A DNA stretch of 64,000 nt. It comes from Comamonadaceae bacterium. GTDB taxonomy: Bacteria; Pseudomonadota; Gammaproteobacteria; Burkholderiales; Burkholderiaceae_C. Shown in pieces: positions 17,281-25,904 of this stretch. Each line of letters starts with the position of its first letter. Position 1 is the first letter of the stretch. The stretch is from NCBI GenBank assembly GCA_027484105.1, contig JAIXUG010000014.1, positions 117,181 through 181,180 on the forward strand. Reading direction: 5' to 3'. The notes beneath the pieces are model-generated. The model was not told where the DNA came from, searched no databases, and saw only the letters and a list, made by a program, of their open reading frames with translations. The translations under genes were made by a program, and so were the position numbers.

Positions 17281-17694
17281 GTGCCAAGAGCTGCCAAGAC
17301 GTGGGCTGACAAGAAGCGTGCGAAGCCCCCGCACACCGTGACGCTGGACAAGGATTTTGCGGGCGTACCGGCCGGATCGCGACTGCTCATCTCATGCCCG
17401 ATGGAGCTGGAGGACTACTTGAAAACACATGTGCCGTACGGCACGACGAAAGAAATCCAGCAGGTGCGGCGTGAGCTTGCTGCACTTCACGGTGCGGACG
17501 CGACTTGCCCCGTCTCCACGGCGATCTTTTTGCGAACCGTGGCCGAGGCTGCTTGGGACGAAATTGGCGGTGGCAAGGCCACGACCGAGGTGGCACCGTT
17601 TTGGCGGGTGATTGACCCAAAGTCACCGCTGGCCAAGAAGCTGCGCGCTGGCGTTCAGTGGCTTGAGCAACAGCGGCTTGCCGAGCAGGCGTAG
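17281..17694 (+). CDS. MGMT/alkyltransferase-like DNA-binding-domain protein
   Basis: 137 residues from a GTG start preceded by AGGAG at 6 nt; a longer start at 17236 lacks a ribosome site. The order RAAKTWADKK, HTVTLDKDF, YGTTKEIQQVRRELAALHG, TCPVSTAIFLRTVAEAAWDE, APFWRVIDPKSPLAKKL resembles a family annotated as MGMT family protein. That family shares the winged-helix DNA-binding domain of O6-alkylguanine methyltransferases. The PCHR active-site cysteine motif is not present; PFWRV occupies the equivalent place. A DNA-binding rather than alkyl-transfer role is therefore likely. The assignment is by remembered family resemblance and is moderate. The gene lies inside the hppD-recQ insertion region. 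Confidence 0.55.
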   Translation: MPRAAKTWADKKRAKPPHTVTLDKDFAGVPAGSRLLISCPMELEDYLKTHVPYGTTKEIQQVRRELAALHGADATCPVSTAIFLRTVAEAAWDEIGGGKATTEVAPFWRVIDPKSPLAKKLRAGVQWLEQQRLAEQA

Positions 17695-17749
17695 CGTGGC
17701 GGCTATCTGCATATGTGGCGATTTGCAGGATCAAACCCAAGTGGCCCGC

Positions 17750-18289
17750 ATTTGCCTCCAGCATGAAAGGCGTCGCCACGCGTTACCCCGCCATCGATGC
17801 CGCCAGTGGGCGACTGTTCAACCTCGAAGACCGCATCAACCAGTGCACCACGCGCCACAAACAAGCGGCGGCCATGCCCCCGAGTCTGATGCCTTGCTGG
17901 GCTTGAGTTTGCTGGTGACGCAGGCCTTCAAAGGCATGCCCTTGCGGGTCGACATTGGCGGTGCGGCGCGCGGCCACTGGCAAGCCGGGGCGACCTTGTT
18001 TTCAAAGCGCCAAGGCCAAATGAATTTGTCGTGCGCCCAATGCCATGACCAAAACTTTGGACAACGCCTGTACACCGACCTGCTGAGTTAAGGGCAGCCC
18101 AATGGTTACCCGGTGTACCGTCTGGAATGGCAAAAGCCGGGATCGCTGGAGCGTCGTTTGCGCAGTTGTTATGCCGGTATTCGTGCCGAAACCCCGCCTT
18201 GGGGTGCTGTGGAAATGCGGCAACTGGCGCTGTACCTGATGTGGAGTGGTGAGGGCTTGCCCATCGAGATGCCTGCTGTGCGCAAGTGA
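17750..18289 (+). pseudogene. soxA: soxA pseudogene (thiosulfate-oxidising cytochrome SoxA, C-terminal part)
   Basis: Read in pieces the region encodes the C-terminal two thirds of SoxA, the heme subunit of the periplasmic thiosulfate-oxidising SoxAX complex. The first piece is KGVATRYPAIDAASGRLFNLEDRINQC. A frameshift near 17878 leads to SDALLGLSLLVTQAFKGMPL and to the heme-binding NLSCAQCHDQNFGQRLY. An in-frame TAA (18089-18091) interrupts the gene, after which GYPVYRLEWQKPGSLERRLR and GEGLPIEMPAVRK continue to the natural stop. The signal peptide and N-terminal domain are missing. With truncation, frameshift and stop it cannot be functional. No other sox gene is in the window. Confidence 0.8.
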
Positions 18290-18307
18290 TCAAGCTGCGC
18301 CGTTGCA
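18275..18307. repeat. 33-bp direct repeat, left copy (soxA/recQ end junction)
   Basis: This segment matches 19951-19983 at 31 of 33 positions. It contains the last codons of the soxA remnant (PAVRK-stop) overlapping, on the minus strand, the last codons of recQ (CNGAA-stop). The right copy likewise encodes PAVCK-stop and the native recQ end. The 1.64 kb between the copies holds the PIN-like gene. Confidence 0.85.
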
Positions 18308-18487
18308 AGAGATCCCGAGCAGGAAAGCAAAAGGAAGCACGGGGCCAAACAACGAAGCGAGTAACGTTCCATCGATCAGGCGAGTACTCATCGAGGAGTG
18401 TTTCAACGTTTGAGATGAGAGGCATGACCCGGCTTGCCGGGGCAAGTCCTCTCGATTGAAGGCTTAGCCGTCAGCATGCGAAGCGCA
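18308..18487. other. Non-coding stretch downstream of the PIN-like gene
   Basis: About 180 bp with lower GC than its surroundings and no convincing gene. It contains a small stem, CTTGCC-GG-GGCAAG (18433-18446), which could end transcription of the minus-strand PIN-like gene, but lacks a T-tract. Confidence 0.4.
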
Positions 18488-19654
18488 TTAGGTGAGGCGA
18501 TACCTTGCCATGAGATCTTCGGATGCTTCATGGGACTGAGTCTCGGCCTTCGTAATACCGACGACTTCAATATCGTGGAATCTTCCATCAGCCTTTACGT
18601 TTGCTTTCCAGTTGACATCGAAGCCAACGACTTGAACTCTACGAACGGTTGGCATTGCAATTTCAATCAGTCCAGCAGACTTTTCTATCTCGAAGAGTCG
18701 GGCGATGTCCACTCGGCTTATCCAGTGAAACTCTCGCTCTCCTTCTAACTTGGCAAACTGTGTACTTCCGATCCACACCATCTGCTTGGCCAGCTTGGCT
18801 GTGGGAGCAGTTGTTCCAATCGCTTGGGCGAGGAAGTTGAGGGAATTCTTAGTCTGATCCTTAAAGTCCAACTCAGCCGCGAAGTCGGTAAGGATTTGTT
18901 TGCCGATATCCTTCTTCATATAGATGCAAGTCGCATCTCCTTTGAGGAAGAACTTGATTCTCGCGTGACTCTGAATCGACTTGACGAACTCGTTCGTGAA
19001 CTGTTGCTGTGTTAGCTGGATGTATGACTCGAAGTCCGCGAGAGACTCGAAGGCAAGAAACTTCTTTGAAGCCTTTAGCCTCGATTCGGCCGTTGTTCTA
19101 AGAAGGTAGTCGTTGCAGACGAAGATCACAAGATCGTCTACTTTTGCAGACGTGCAAGCATGCGCGACGGTCTCGAGAATCACTGCGTCTCGAAATCCCT
19201 TTTCATTCTTCTGATCCTTTGGATCGAAAGTGAAGGGCGGCTTGCGCCAAACTGCGCCTTCCACTATAGCGGCCCAGTCTATGTCGGCTACGGGAGTCGT
19301 AAGTTCCGCGCCCCCAACGCCTTTCAACCAGCGATCTAGTTTTGCTCTAACCTGATTTCGAATTGTCGCTTCGTTGCACTTATGACCATAGCTTGAGTGC
19401 GTGATGCCAGTCAGTTCTTGAAACGCTTCCGTTATGACGCCCAGCGCCTTGAGTGCCGATGTCGTTTGCTGGAAGTGGAGTTCTCCCATGACTACATGCG
19501 GAACATGCAGTGTCATAGGCAGCAACGGCGAGTTCTTTCCCCAGAACGCACCGAACGCTGGCGATACTGGCAGCTTCTTATCCTTGTCCCACAGAATGTT
19601 CGTATCAACGATGACAAGGTGCTGTGGCGGAGGCTTGCGGCGAATCTTGGGCAT
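18488..19654 (-). CDS. PIN-like domain protein (DUF4935 type)
   Basis: 388 residues from the ATG before PKIRRKPPPQHLVIVDTN. The N-terminal half resembles PIN-like nucleases of the DUF4935 type: IVDTNILW carries the first acidic metal ligand, GELHFQQ supplies a conserved Glu, GFRDAVILETVAHA a central Asp/Glu pair, and DDLVIFVCNDYLL the last Asp. The C-terminal half (from about residue 240) is unrecognised. PIN-domain proteins are usually Mg-dependent RNases of toxin-antitoxin or defence modules; this long form has no visible antitoxin partner. Codon and base use are clearly more AT-rich than neighbours, and the gene lies between 33-bp direct repeats, so it was probably acquired. RNase activity is inference. 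Confidence 0.7.
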   Translation of the reverse strand: MPKIRRKPPPQHLVIVDTNILWDKDKKLPVSPAFGAFWGKNSPLLPMTLHVPHVVMGELHFQQTTSALKALGVITEAFQELTGITHSSYGHKCNEATIRNQVRAKLDRWLKGVGGAELTTPVADIDWAAIVEGAVWRKPPFTFDPKDQKNEKGFRDAVILETVAHACTSAKVDDLVIFVCNDYLLRTTAESRLKASKKFLAFESLADFESYIQLTQQQFTNEFVKSIQSHARIKFFLKGDATCIYMKKDIGKQILTDFAAELDFKDQTKNSLNFLAQAIGTTAPTAKLAKQMVWIGSTQFAKLEGEREFHWISRVDIARLFEIEKSAGLIEIAMPTVRRVQVVGFDVNWKANVKADGRFHDIEVVGITKAETQSHEASEDLMARYRLT

Positions 19655-19950
19655 GGCTTTCTGATGGCTAACGTGATGTAGACCGTAAAACCCGGTTGAT
19701 GCACCCGGACCCAGTCGATACATCCTGTGAAAGCAATTGCGGCAAATGGCGTGCAGCAAGGCTTTGGGGCTTGAGTGTTGTTATGTCCTGCAGGTACAAA
19801 TTTCCCATGAAACCCGGTGCTCCCTTTTTTATTCCACCCGCTGACTGACCTAACTGCGGGAATGGATTCTGGGTACGCACTATATGTTGAAAAACCTAAA
19901 TTTCATCTTAATTAGATTCTTATTTATTCAATTTGACACCGGATTGCCCG
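19655..19950. other. AT-rich non-coding region upstream of the PIN-like gene
   Basis: About 300 bp without a gene. The right end (19880-19940) is strikingly AT-rich. Two short AAACCCGG-containing segments occur (near 19688 and 19809). The promoter of the PIN-like gene must lie here, but I see no convincing -35/-10 pair. Confidence 0.4.
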
Positions 19951-19983
19951 GCTGTGTGCAAGTGATCAAGCCGCGCCGTTGCA
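19951..19983. repeat. 33-bp direct repeat, right copy (native recQ end)
   Basis: This is the partner of 18275-18307 with two transitions. It includes the true recQ stop codon. One of the two differences falls at a synonymous alanine codon of recQ, which resembles how integrating elements recreate a gene's 3' end, though no integrase is present. Confidence 0.85.
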
Positions 19984-21921
19984 TACCCGCAGCACCTGCG
20001 GTCCATAGGCTTCGAGCTTTTTCACACCCAGCCCGCTGATGCCTTGCAGTTGCGCCAGGCTTTGGGGGGCTGCCTCGGCAATGGCGGCCAGCGTCGCGTC
20101 GTGGAAGATGACGTACGCGGGCAGGTTGTGTTCTTTGGCCACTTCGGCGCGCCAGGCCTTGAGGTTGATGTAGCGCACCATCGCGTCTTGCCCCAGGTTG
20201 GCGGCGGCGGGTGATGGGGCGCTGCGGCTGCGTGTGCGTTTGTCGGCACGTTGGCTGGTGCTTTCGCGCAGCTGCACCGGCACATCGCCCTTCAGCACGG
20301 CGCGCGATCCTTCGGTCAGGTGCAGGGTGCTGAAGCCTTCTTCGGTGTGCACATGCAGCGCGCCAATGGCGATCAGCTGGCGCATCACGGCGCGCAGTTG
20401 CTGCTCGCTGTACTCGGCCCCCACACCAAAGGTGCTGATGCTTTCGTGGCCGCGTTGCGCCACTTTTTCGGTCTTCTTGCCGCGCACGATGTCCATGGTG
20501 TGCGCTGCGCCAAAGCTGTGGCCGCTGGCTTGGTGGCAGCGGTACACGGTGGACAACAATTTACGCGCCGCATCGGTGCCGTCCCACACTTCGGGAGGGT
20601 TCAGGCAGTTGTCGCAATTGCCGCAATAGGGCATGTACACGCCCTGGCTGCTCTCGGTTTGGCCTTTGTAGGTTTCGCCAAAGTAGCTCAGCAAGCGCAC
20701 GCGGCGGCAGTCGGTGGCTTCGGCCAGGGCCAGCAGGGCGTCGAGCTTGCCGCGCATGACCTGCTTGAACTCTTCGCCCGCCGGGCTTTCGTCGATCATG
20801 CGGCGCTGGTTCACCACGTCTTGCAGGCCATAGGCCATCCACGCGTCCGACGCCAAGCCATCCCGCCCGGCGCGCCCGGTCTCTTGGTAATAGCCTTCGA
20901 TGTTTTTGGGCATGTCCAGGTGCGCCACAAAGCGCACATCGGGTTTGTCGATGCCCATGCCGAACGCGATGGTGGCCACCATCACCACGCCCTCTTCGCG
21001 CAAAAACTCATTCTGGTGGCGCTGGCGCATTTCGGCGGGCAGCCCCGCGTGGTAGGGCAGTGCATGGACGCCCGCCTCGCACAGCATGGCCGCAACCTCT
21101 TCCACCCGTTTGCGCGACTGGCAATACACCACACCCGCGGCTTCGGGGTGATCGCGCTCAATGAAGCGCAGCAGCTGGGGGCTGGCTTCTTTTTTCTCGA
21201 CGATGGTGTAACGGATGTTGGGTCGGTCAAAGCTGCTGATGAACAGCTCGGCGCTTTCCAGTTGCAGTCGCTCGACGATGTCGGCGCGCGTCAGCGCATC
21301 GGCCGTGGCGGTGAGCGCCACACGCGGCACGCCGGGGTAGCGTTCGTGCAGCACCGTCAGGCCCCGGTATTCGGGCCGGAAGTCGTGGCCCCACTGGCTC
21401 ACGCAATGCGCTTCGTCGATGGCAAACAGGCTGAGCAGCCCGCGCTCTTGCAGCGAGTCCATCTGGGCCAAAAAGCGCCCATTGGTCACGCGCTCAGGGG
21501 CCGCATACAGCAAGGTGATGTCGCCACGCATCAGCCGCCGTTCGGTCTCGCTGGCTTCTTCGGGGGTGAGGGTGGAGTTGAGGAAGGCGGCGCTCACACC
21601 CGCTTCGTGCAGCGCGCCCACCTGGTCGTGCATCAGCGCGATCAGCGGCGAGACGACGACGGTGATGCCGTGGCCTGCGCGTTGGCGCGCGATGGCCGGA
21701 ATTTGGTAGCACAGCGACTTGCCCCCGCCCGTGGGCATGAGCACCAGCGCATCGCCCCCGGCCGCCACATGGTCAATGATGGCTTGCTGCGGGCCGCGAA
21801 AGGCGTCGTAGCCAAATACTTCGCGCAAGATGGGGAGGTGGGGGGACAAGGGGGGTTTGACTGGCTGTTGAAGTGGGTGATTGTCCGCTATTGGAGGGCA
21901 ACGTTTAACATCCCAGCCCAT
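19966..21921 (-). CDS. recQ: ATP-dependent DNA helicase RecQ
   Basis: 651 residues, a full RecQ. It unwinds 3'-5' in recombination and replication repair. Motifs in order: motif 0 and [14 protein letters not shown] with [31 protein letters not shown] box [54 protein letters not shown], and [10 protein letters not shown]. The RecQ-C zinc module shows YCGNCDNC. An HRDC domain ends the protein ([16 protein letters not shown]). The start is uncertain: the ATG at 21921 overlaps the queC start codon on the other strand, and no other ATG or GTG precedes motif 0. A diverged HRDC fragment lies 3 kb downstream beside hppD. Confidence 0.95.
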   Translation of the reverse strand: MGWDVKRCPPIADNHPLQQPVKPPLSPHLPILREVFGYDAFRGPQQAIIDHVAAGGDALVLMPTGGGKSLCYQIPAIARQRAGHGITVVVSPLIALMHDQVGALHEAGVSAAFLNSTLTPEEASETERRLMRGDITLLYAAPERVTNGRFLAQMDSLQERGLLSLFAIDEAHCVSQWGHDFRPEYRGLTVLHERYPGVPRVALTATADALTRADIVERLQLESAELFISSFDRPNIRYTIVEKKEASPQLLRFIERDHPEAAGVVYCQSRKRVEEVAAMLCEAGVHALPYHAGLPAEMRQRHQNEFLREEGVVMVATIAFGMGIDKPDVRFVAHLDMPKNIEGYYQETGRAGRDGLASDAWMAYGLQDVVNQRRMIDESPAGEEFKQVMRGKLDALLALAEATDCRRVRLLSYFGETYKGQTESSQGVYMPYCGNCDNCLNPPEVWDGTDAARKLLSTVYRCHQASGHSFGAAHTMDIVRGKKTEKVAQRGHESISTFGVGAEYSEQQLRAVMRQLIAIGALHVHTEEGFSTLHLTEGSRAVLKGDVPVQLRESTSQRADKRTRSRSAPSPAAANLGQDAMVRYINLKAWRAEVAKEHNLPAYVIFHDATLAAIAEAAPQSLAQLQGISGLGVKKLEAYGPQVLRVCNGAA

Positions 21922-22639
21922 GCACAAATCCGCCCTTGTTCTGTTTTCTGGTGGCCAAGACTCCACCACTTGCCTGGCCCATGCTTTGGCCCGTTATGAA
22001 CGTGTCGAAACCCTGGCTTTTGACTACGGCCAGCGCCACAAAGTCGAGCTGGACGCCCGGCTGAACGTGTTGGCCGCGATCAAGGCGCGCTTTCCGGTCT
22101 GGGCCCCCAAGCTGGGCGAGGACCACCTGCTGGACGCGGGCATCCTCGGGCAGATCAGCGACACGTCTTTGACCCGTGACACCGCCATCGAGATGGAAAG
22201 CTCGGGCCTGCCCAACACCTTTGTGCCGGGGCGCAACCTGCTGTTCCTCACGCTGGCGGCGGCGCTGGCCTACCGCCGGGGTTTGCAGGTCATAGTCACC
22301 GGCGTGTGTGAGACTGATTTCTCGGGCTACCCGGATTGCCGCGACGACACCATGAAGGCGATGCAGGTGGCCCTTTCGCTGGGCATGGACCGCAAGCTGT
22401 TGATCGAGACGCCGCTCATGTGGATCGACAAGGCGCAGACCTGGCAACTGGCGCACGACTTGGGCCAGCAAGCCGACCCGGCGCAAGGCGGGCAGGCGCT
22501 GGTGGACTTGATCGTGGAGCACACCCACACCTGCTATTTGGGCGACCGCACACAGCGCAACGATTGGGGTTATGGCTGCGGCCAGTGCCCCGCATGCCAG
22601 TTGCGGGCAGCGGGCTTTGCGCGGTTTCAAAAAAGCTGA
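21920..22639 (+). CDS. queC: 7-cyano-7-deazaguanine synthase (QueC)
   Basis: 239 residues from the ATG before [17 protein letters not shown]. It makes preQ0 from 7-carboxy-7-deazaguanine, ATP and ammonia, for queuosine tRNA modification. The PP-loop SGGQDSTTC is at the N-terminus, followed by [16 protein letters not shown], the central [16 protein letters not shown], and the family block [22 protein letters not shown] (only its first 20 residues are diagnostic). The C-terminal zinc site is [16 protein letters not shown]. No other queuosine gene (queD, queE) is adjacent. Its start codon overlaps that of divergent recQ in a CATG palindrome, so each gene's promoter must lie inside the other gene or the transcripts are leaderless. 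Confidence 0.95.
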   Translation: MHKSALVLFSGGQDSTTCLAHALARYERVETLAFDYGQRHKVELDARLNVLAAIKARFPVWAPKLGEDHLLDAGILGQISDTSLTRDTAIEMESSGLPNTFVPGRNLLFLTLAAALAYRRGLQVIVTGVCETDFSGYPDCRDDTMKAMQVALSLGMDRKLLIETPLMWIDKAQTWQLAHDLGQQADPAQGGQALVDLIVEHTHTCYLGDRTQRNDWGYGCGQCPACQLRAAGFARFQKS

Positions 22640-22643
22640 AACC
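22623..22643 (+). terminator. Hairpin at queC stop
   Basis: GGTTTCA (22623-22629) and TGAAACC (22637-22643) form a perfect 7-bp stem with an A-rich 7-nt loop. The queC stop is in the right arm. A short CTTTT run follows at 22648-22652. It is a weak terminator candidate. Confidence 0.45.
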
Positions 22644-22651
22644 CCAACTTT

Positions 22652-22657
22652 TACAAT
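22652..22657 (+). promoter_or_regulatory. Putative -10 box of the homocysteine methyltransferase gene
   Basis: TACAAT ends 7 nt before the ATG at 22665, so transcription from it would start at or next to the start codon and give a leaderless mRNA. No Shine-Dalgarno sequence is present upstream of the ATG. No good -35 box is seen. Confidence 0.35.
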
Positions 22658-22664
22658 ACGCCCC

Positions 22665-23711
22665 ATGAAAACCCCCGCTTACACCCGCGCCCAAGCGCTG
22701 CCCGAGATCCTCCAAAACCGCATCGCCATCCTTGACGGGGCCATGGGCACCATGATCCAGCGCTTCAAACTGAGCGAAGCCGATTACCGGGGTGAGCGTT
22801 TCAAGGACTTCCCCAAAGACGTCAAGGGCAACAACGAGCTGCTGAGCCTGACCCGCCCCGACGTGATCCGCGACATCCACGAAGGCTACTTGGCCGCCGG
22901 GGCTGACCTGATCGAGACCAACACCTTTGGTGCGACCACCGTGGCCCAGGCTGACTACGACATGCAGGACCTGGTGCGCGAGATGAACCTGCAGTCCGCC
23001 AAATTGGCCCGCGCCGCTTGCGACAAGTTTTCTACCCCCGACAAGCCGCGCTATGTGGTGGGCGCTTTGGGCCCCACGCCCAAAACGGCCAGCATCAGCC
23101 CCGACGTGAACGACGCGGGAGCGCGTAATGTCACTTTCGAAGAACTGCGCGCCGCCTATTACGAGCAGGTTGAAGCCCTGGTCGAAGGCGGCTCGGACGT
23201 GCTGCTGGTCGAGACGATTTTTGACACGCTCAACGCCAAGGCTGCGCTGTTTGCGATTGAAGAATTCTTTGAGGCCAGCGGCGAGCGCCTGCCCCTCATC
23301 ATCAGCGGCACCGTGACCGACGCTTCGGGCCGCATTTTGAGCGGCCAAACCGTCACCGCCTTTTGGCACAGCGTGCGCCACGCCCAGCCCTTGGCCATTG
23401 GCCTGAACTGCGCTTTGGGCGCCACGCTGATGCGCCCCTACATCCAAGAGTTGAACAAGGTGGCAGGCGACACCTTCATCAGCTGCTACCCCAACGCCGG
23501 TTTGCCCAACCCCATGAGCGACACCGGCTTTGACGAAACGCCCGAAGTCACCAGCCGTCTGCTGCACGAGTTTGCGGCCGAAGGCCTGGTCAACATCGTG
23601 GGTGGCTGCTGCGGCACCACGCCCGACCACATCGGCGCGATCAGCAAAGCGGTCAGCCCGCTGGCGCCGCGCGGTGTGCACGGCGGTTTCTTTTACAAAG
23701 AAGCGGCCTGA
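22665..23711 (+). CDS. metH: Homocysteine S-methyltransferase module of split MetH
   Basis: 348 residues that correspond only to the N-terminal, zinc-binding homocysteine module of cobalamin-dependent methionine synthase. The start is at the ATG before [15 protein letters not shown]. Landmarks are [38 protein letters not shown] and the zinc cysteines in GLNCALG and [12 protein letters not shown]. The pterin, cobalamin and reactivation domains are absent; the stop is clean and is followed by a convergent gene. In several Burkholderiales MetH is encoded as two proteins, the rest being a separate, larger gene often adjacent. That partner is not in this window. Alternatively it acts as a stand-alone methyltransferase with another methyl donor. 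Confidence 0.85.
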   Translation: MKTPAYTRAQALPEILQNRIAILDGAMGTMIQRFKLSEADYRGERFKDFPKDVKGNNELLSLTRPDVIRDIHEGYLAAGADLIETNTFGATTVAQADYDMQDLVREMNLQSAKLARAACDKFSTPDKPRYVVGALGPTPKTASISPDVNDAGARNVTFEELRAAYYEQVEALVEGGSDVLLVETIFDTLNAKAALFAIEEFFEASGERLPLIISGTVTDASGRILSGQTVTAFWHSVRHAQPLAIGLNCALGATLMRPYIQELNKVAGDTFISCYPNAGLPNPMSDTGFDETPEVTSRLLHEFAAEGLVNIVGGCCGTTPDHIGAISKAVSPLAPRGVHGGFFYKEAA

Positions 23712-23739
23712 ACGTTCACGCCCAGGCCATTCAGGTCGT

Positions 23740-25008
23740 TCAGCTCAGCGCACCAAAGGCTTTGCTGAAGAAGTCTTCGGTGCCGAAGTTGCCCGATTTG
23801 AGGGTGATGTGCACCCCGCCCGAACCTGTGGGCGCATGGCACCACGGCACGCCGGGGTCGATTTGCGGGCCAATTTGCAGCTGTGCAATGCCCAGCGCCT
23901 GCACGCAAGCGCCCGAGGTTTCGCCACCCGCCACCACCAACTGACGCACGCCCAAGCCCACCAGGCCACGCGCCACAGCGGCCAGTGCGTGTTCGACCAA
24001 AGCCCCTGCCTCGGCCACGCCCAGTTGCGCTTGCACGGCTTTGACGGCATCGGGCTCGGCGGTCGAATAGACCAGCACCGGGCCGTCTTTCAAAAGCGGC
24101 GCGGCCCAGGCCAGCACCTGCTGCACCACCGCGTCGCTTTGGCCGTTCATCAGGCTGGCGGGGGCAATGGCCATGGCGGGGCGACCTGAAGATTTGAAGT
24201 GCGCCACCTGCGCGTTGGTGGCCACAGAGCAACTGCCCGACACCACCGCCTGCAGGCCCGATGCCGCAGGCAACTGGCTGGCTTGCACAGAAGGCTGCAG
24301 GCCAAAGTTGGTGGGCAGGCCAATCGCCACGCCAGAACCTGCAGTGACCAGCGGCATGCCTTTCAAGGCAGGCCCGAGCAGGTGCAGGTCGGCGTTGCTG
24401 GTCGCGTCCACCACGGCCACGCCCACGCCTTCGGCGCGCAGGGCGGCGATGCGCTCGCGAATGGCCGCCGCGCCTTGCGCCACGGTTTTGTAATCGATCA
24501 GGCCCACGCGGCGCTTCGTTTGCGCTTGCATCACGCGCACCAAGTTGGCGTCGGTCATGGGCGTGAGCGGGTGGTTTTGCATGCCGCTCTCATTGAGCAG
24601 CACATTGCCCGCAAACAAATAGCCTTTGAACACGGTGCGGCCGTTGTCCGGAAAGGCCGGGGTCGCGATGGTGAAGTCGCATCCCAATGCGTCCATTAGC
24701 GCCTCGGTCACCGGGCCAATGTTGCCCTCTGGCGTGCTGTCAAAAGTCGAGCAATATTTGAAATAGATTTGCTCTGCGCCTTGCGCTTGCAACCACTTCA
24801 AGGCTTCCAGCGATTGCGCAATCGCCTCGGCGGCGGGGATGGTGCGCGACTTGAGCGCCACCACCACCGCGTCCACATCAGCAGCCAGGGGTGCGGCAGG
24901 CACGCCAATGGTCTGCACCACCCGCATGCCCGAGCGCACCAGGTTGTTGGCCAGGTCGGTGGCGCCGGTGAAGTCGTCTGCAATGCAACCCAGTTTCAAC
25001 GCGCTCAT
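23740..25008 (-). CDS. otnK: 3-oxo-tetronate kinase (OtnK, DUF1537 family)
   Basis: 422 residues, full length for the four-carbon acid sugar kinase family. The N-terminal sugar-binding domain starts LKLGCIADDFTGATDLANNL, with FKYCSTFDSTPEGNIGPVTEAL. The C-terminal nucleotide domain has VVAGGETSGACVQALGI and GVPWCHA. It phosphorylates 3-oxo-tetronate at C4 in the catabolism of L-threonate or D-erythronate. The gene overlaps by 4 nt and follows the dehydrogenase that would make its substrate. The next enzymes of the published pathway (decarboxylase OtnC and isomerase OtnI) are not nearby, so the pathway must be completed elsewhere or the pair works on a related acid. Confidence 0.9.
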   Translation of the reverse strand: MSALKLGCIADDFTGATDLANNLVRSGMRVVQTIGVPAAPLAADVDAVVVALKSRTIPAAEAIAQSLEALKWLQAQGAEQIYFKYCSTFDSTPEGNIGPVTEALMDALGCDFTIATPAFPDNGRTVFKGYLFAGNVLLNESGMQNHPLTPMTDANLVRVMQAQTKRRVGLIDYKTVAQGAAAIRERIAALRAEGVGVAVVDATSNADLHLLGPALKGMPLVTAGSGVAIGLPTNFGLQPSVQASQLPAASGLQAVVSGSCSVATNAQVAHFKSSGRPAMAIAPASLMNGQSDAVVQQVLAWAAPLLKDGPVLVYSTAEPDAVKAVQAQLGVAEAGALVEHALAAVARGLVGLGVRQLVVAGGETSGACVQALGIAQLQIGPQIDPGVPWCHAPTGSGGVHITLKSGNFGTEDFFSKAFGALS

Positions 25009-25904
25009 GCTTTGCCCTTCGGCAACTCGATGCCCGGAAAAATCTTGATGACGGCGCTGTCGTCTTCTTTGGCAAAGCCTGCGGTGCTGGCCTGCATGAA
25101 CATCTGGTGCGCGGTGCTGGACAGTGGCAGTGGGAACTTGCTGGCACGCGCCATGTCCAGCACGATGCCCAGATCTTTCACAAAAATGTCCACGGCCGAG
25201 AGCGGCGTGTAATCGGCCGCCAGCACATGGGCCATGCGGTTTTCAAACATCCAGCTGTTGCCCGCGCTGTTGGTGATCACCTCGTACAAAGCCGCAGCGT
25301 CCACGCCCTCGCGCAAGCCCAGCGCCATGGCTTCGGCCGCCGCGGCGATGTGCACGCCCGCCAGCAGCTGGTTGATGATCTTGACCTTGCTGCCCGCGCC
25401 CGCGCTGTCGCCCAGCTTGTACACCTTGGCGGCCATAGCGTTCAAAAACGGCTCGGCCACGGCATAAGCCTCGGGCTTGCCCGCGGTCATCATGGTCATC
25501 TGGCCACTGGCCGCTTTGGCCGCGCCACCTGAGATGGGGGCGTCCACATAGCGCAGGCCCATGGCTTCGAGGCGCGCCTCCAAAGCCACCGACCAGTTCG
25601 GGTCTACGGTGGAACACATCACGAACACGCTGCCGGGCTTCATGCTGGCGGCACAACCGGGGGTGGTGCCGTCGCCAAAGAGCACGCTTTCCGTCTGAGC
25701 GGCATTCACCACCACCGACACAATCACGTCGCACGCCGCGCCCAAAGAGGCCAGGCTGTCGTGTGCCACACCGCCATCTTGGGCAAAGGCTGCGGCCACC
25801 TCGCGGCGCACATCAAACACCTGCACGCTGTGCCCGGCGCGGCGCAACGAAGCGGCCATGCCCGAGCCCATGGCCCCCAAACCGATCAATCCCACTGTCA
25901 TCAT
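25005..25904 (-). CDS. ltnD: L-threonate dehydrogenase-type 3-hydroxyacid dehydrogenase (LtnD)
   Basis: About 299 residues of the beta-hydroxyacid dehydrogenase family. It starts MMTVGLIGLGAMGSGMA, an NAD-binding GxGxxG site. The substrate-binding DAPISGGAAKAASGQ block and the catalytic-lysine region GSKVKIINQLLAGVHIAAAAEA are intact. Pairing with otnK supports oxidation of a four-carbon sugar acid (L-threonate or D-erythronate) at C2 or C3. I chose the ATG at 25904 (MMTVG) over 25919 because GGAG lies 9 nt upstream of it and would be inside the longer version. It forms a two-gene operon with otnK by 4-nt overlap. Confidence 0.85.
   Translation of the reverse strand: MMTVGLIGLGAMGSGMAASLRRAGHSVQVFDVRREVAAAFAQDGGVAHDSLASLGAACDVIVSVVVNAAQTESVLFGDGTTPGCAASMKPGSVFVMCSTVDPNWSVALEARLEAMGLRYVDAPISGGAAKAASGQMTMMTAGKPEAYAVAEPFLNAMAAKVYKLGDSAGAGSKVKIINQLLAGVHIAAAAEAMALGLREGVDAAALYEVITNSAGNSWMFENRMAHVLAADYTPLSAVDIFVKDLGIVLDMARASKFPLPLSSTAHQMFMQASTAGFAKEDDSAVIKIFPGIELPKGKA

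Noticed and set aside
19678..19759. N-terminal extension of the PIN-like protein (start at 19759)
   Set aside because: The extra 35 residues lack conservation features, and the VDTN motif follows closely on the ATG at 19654.
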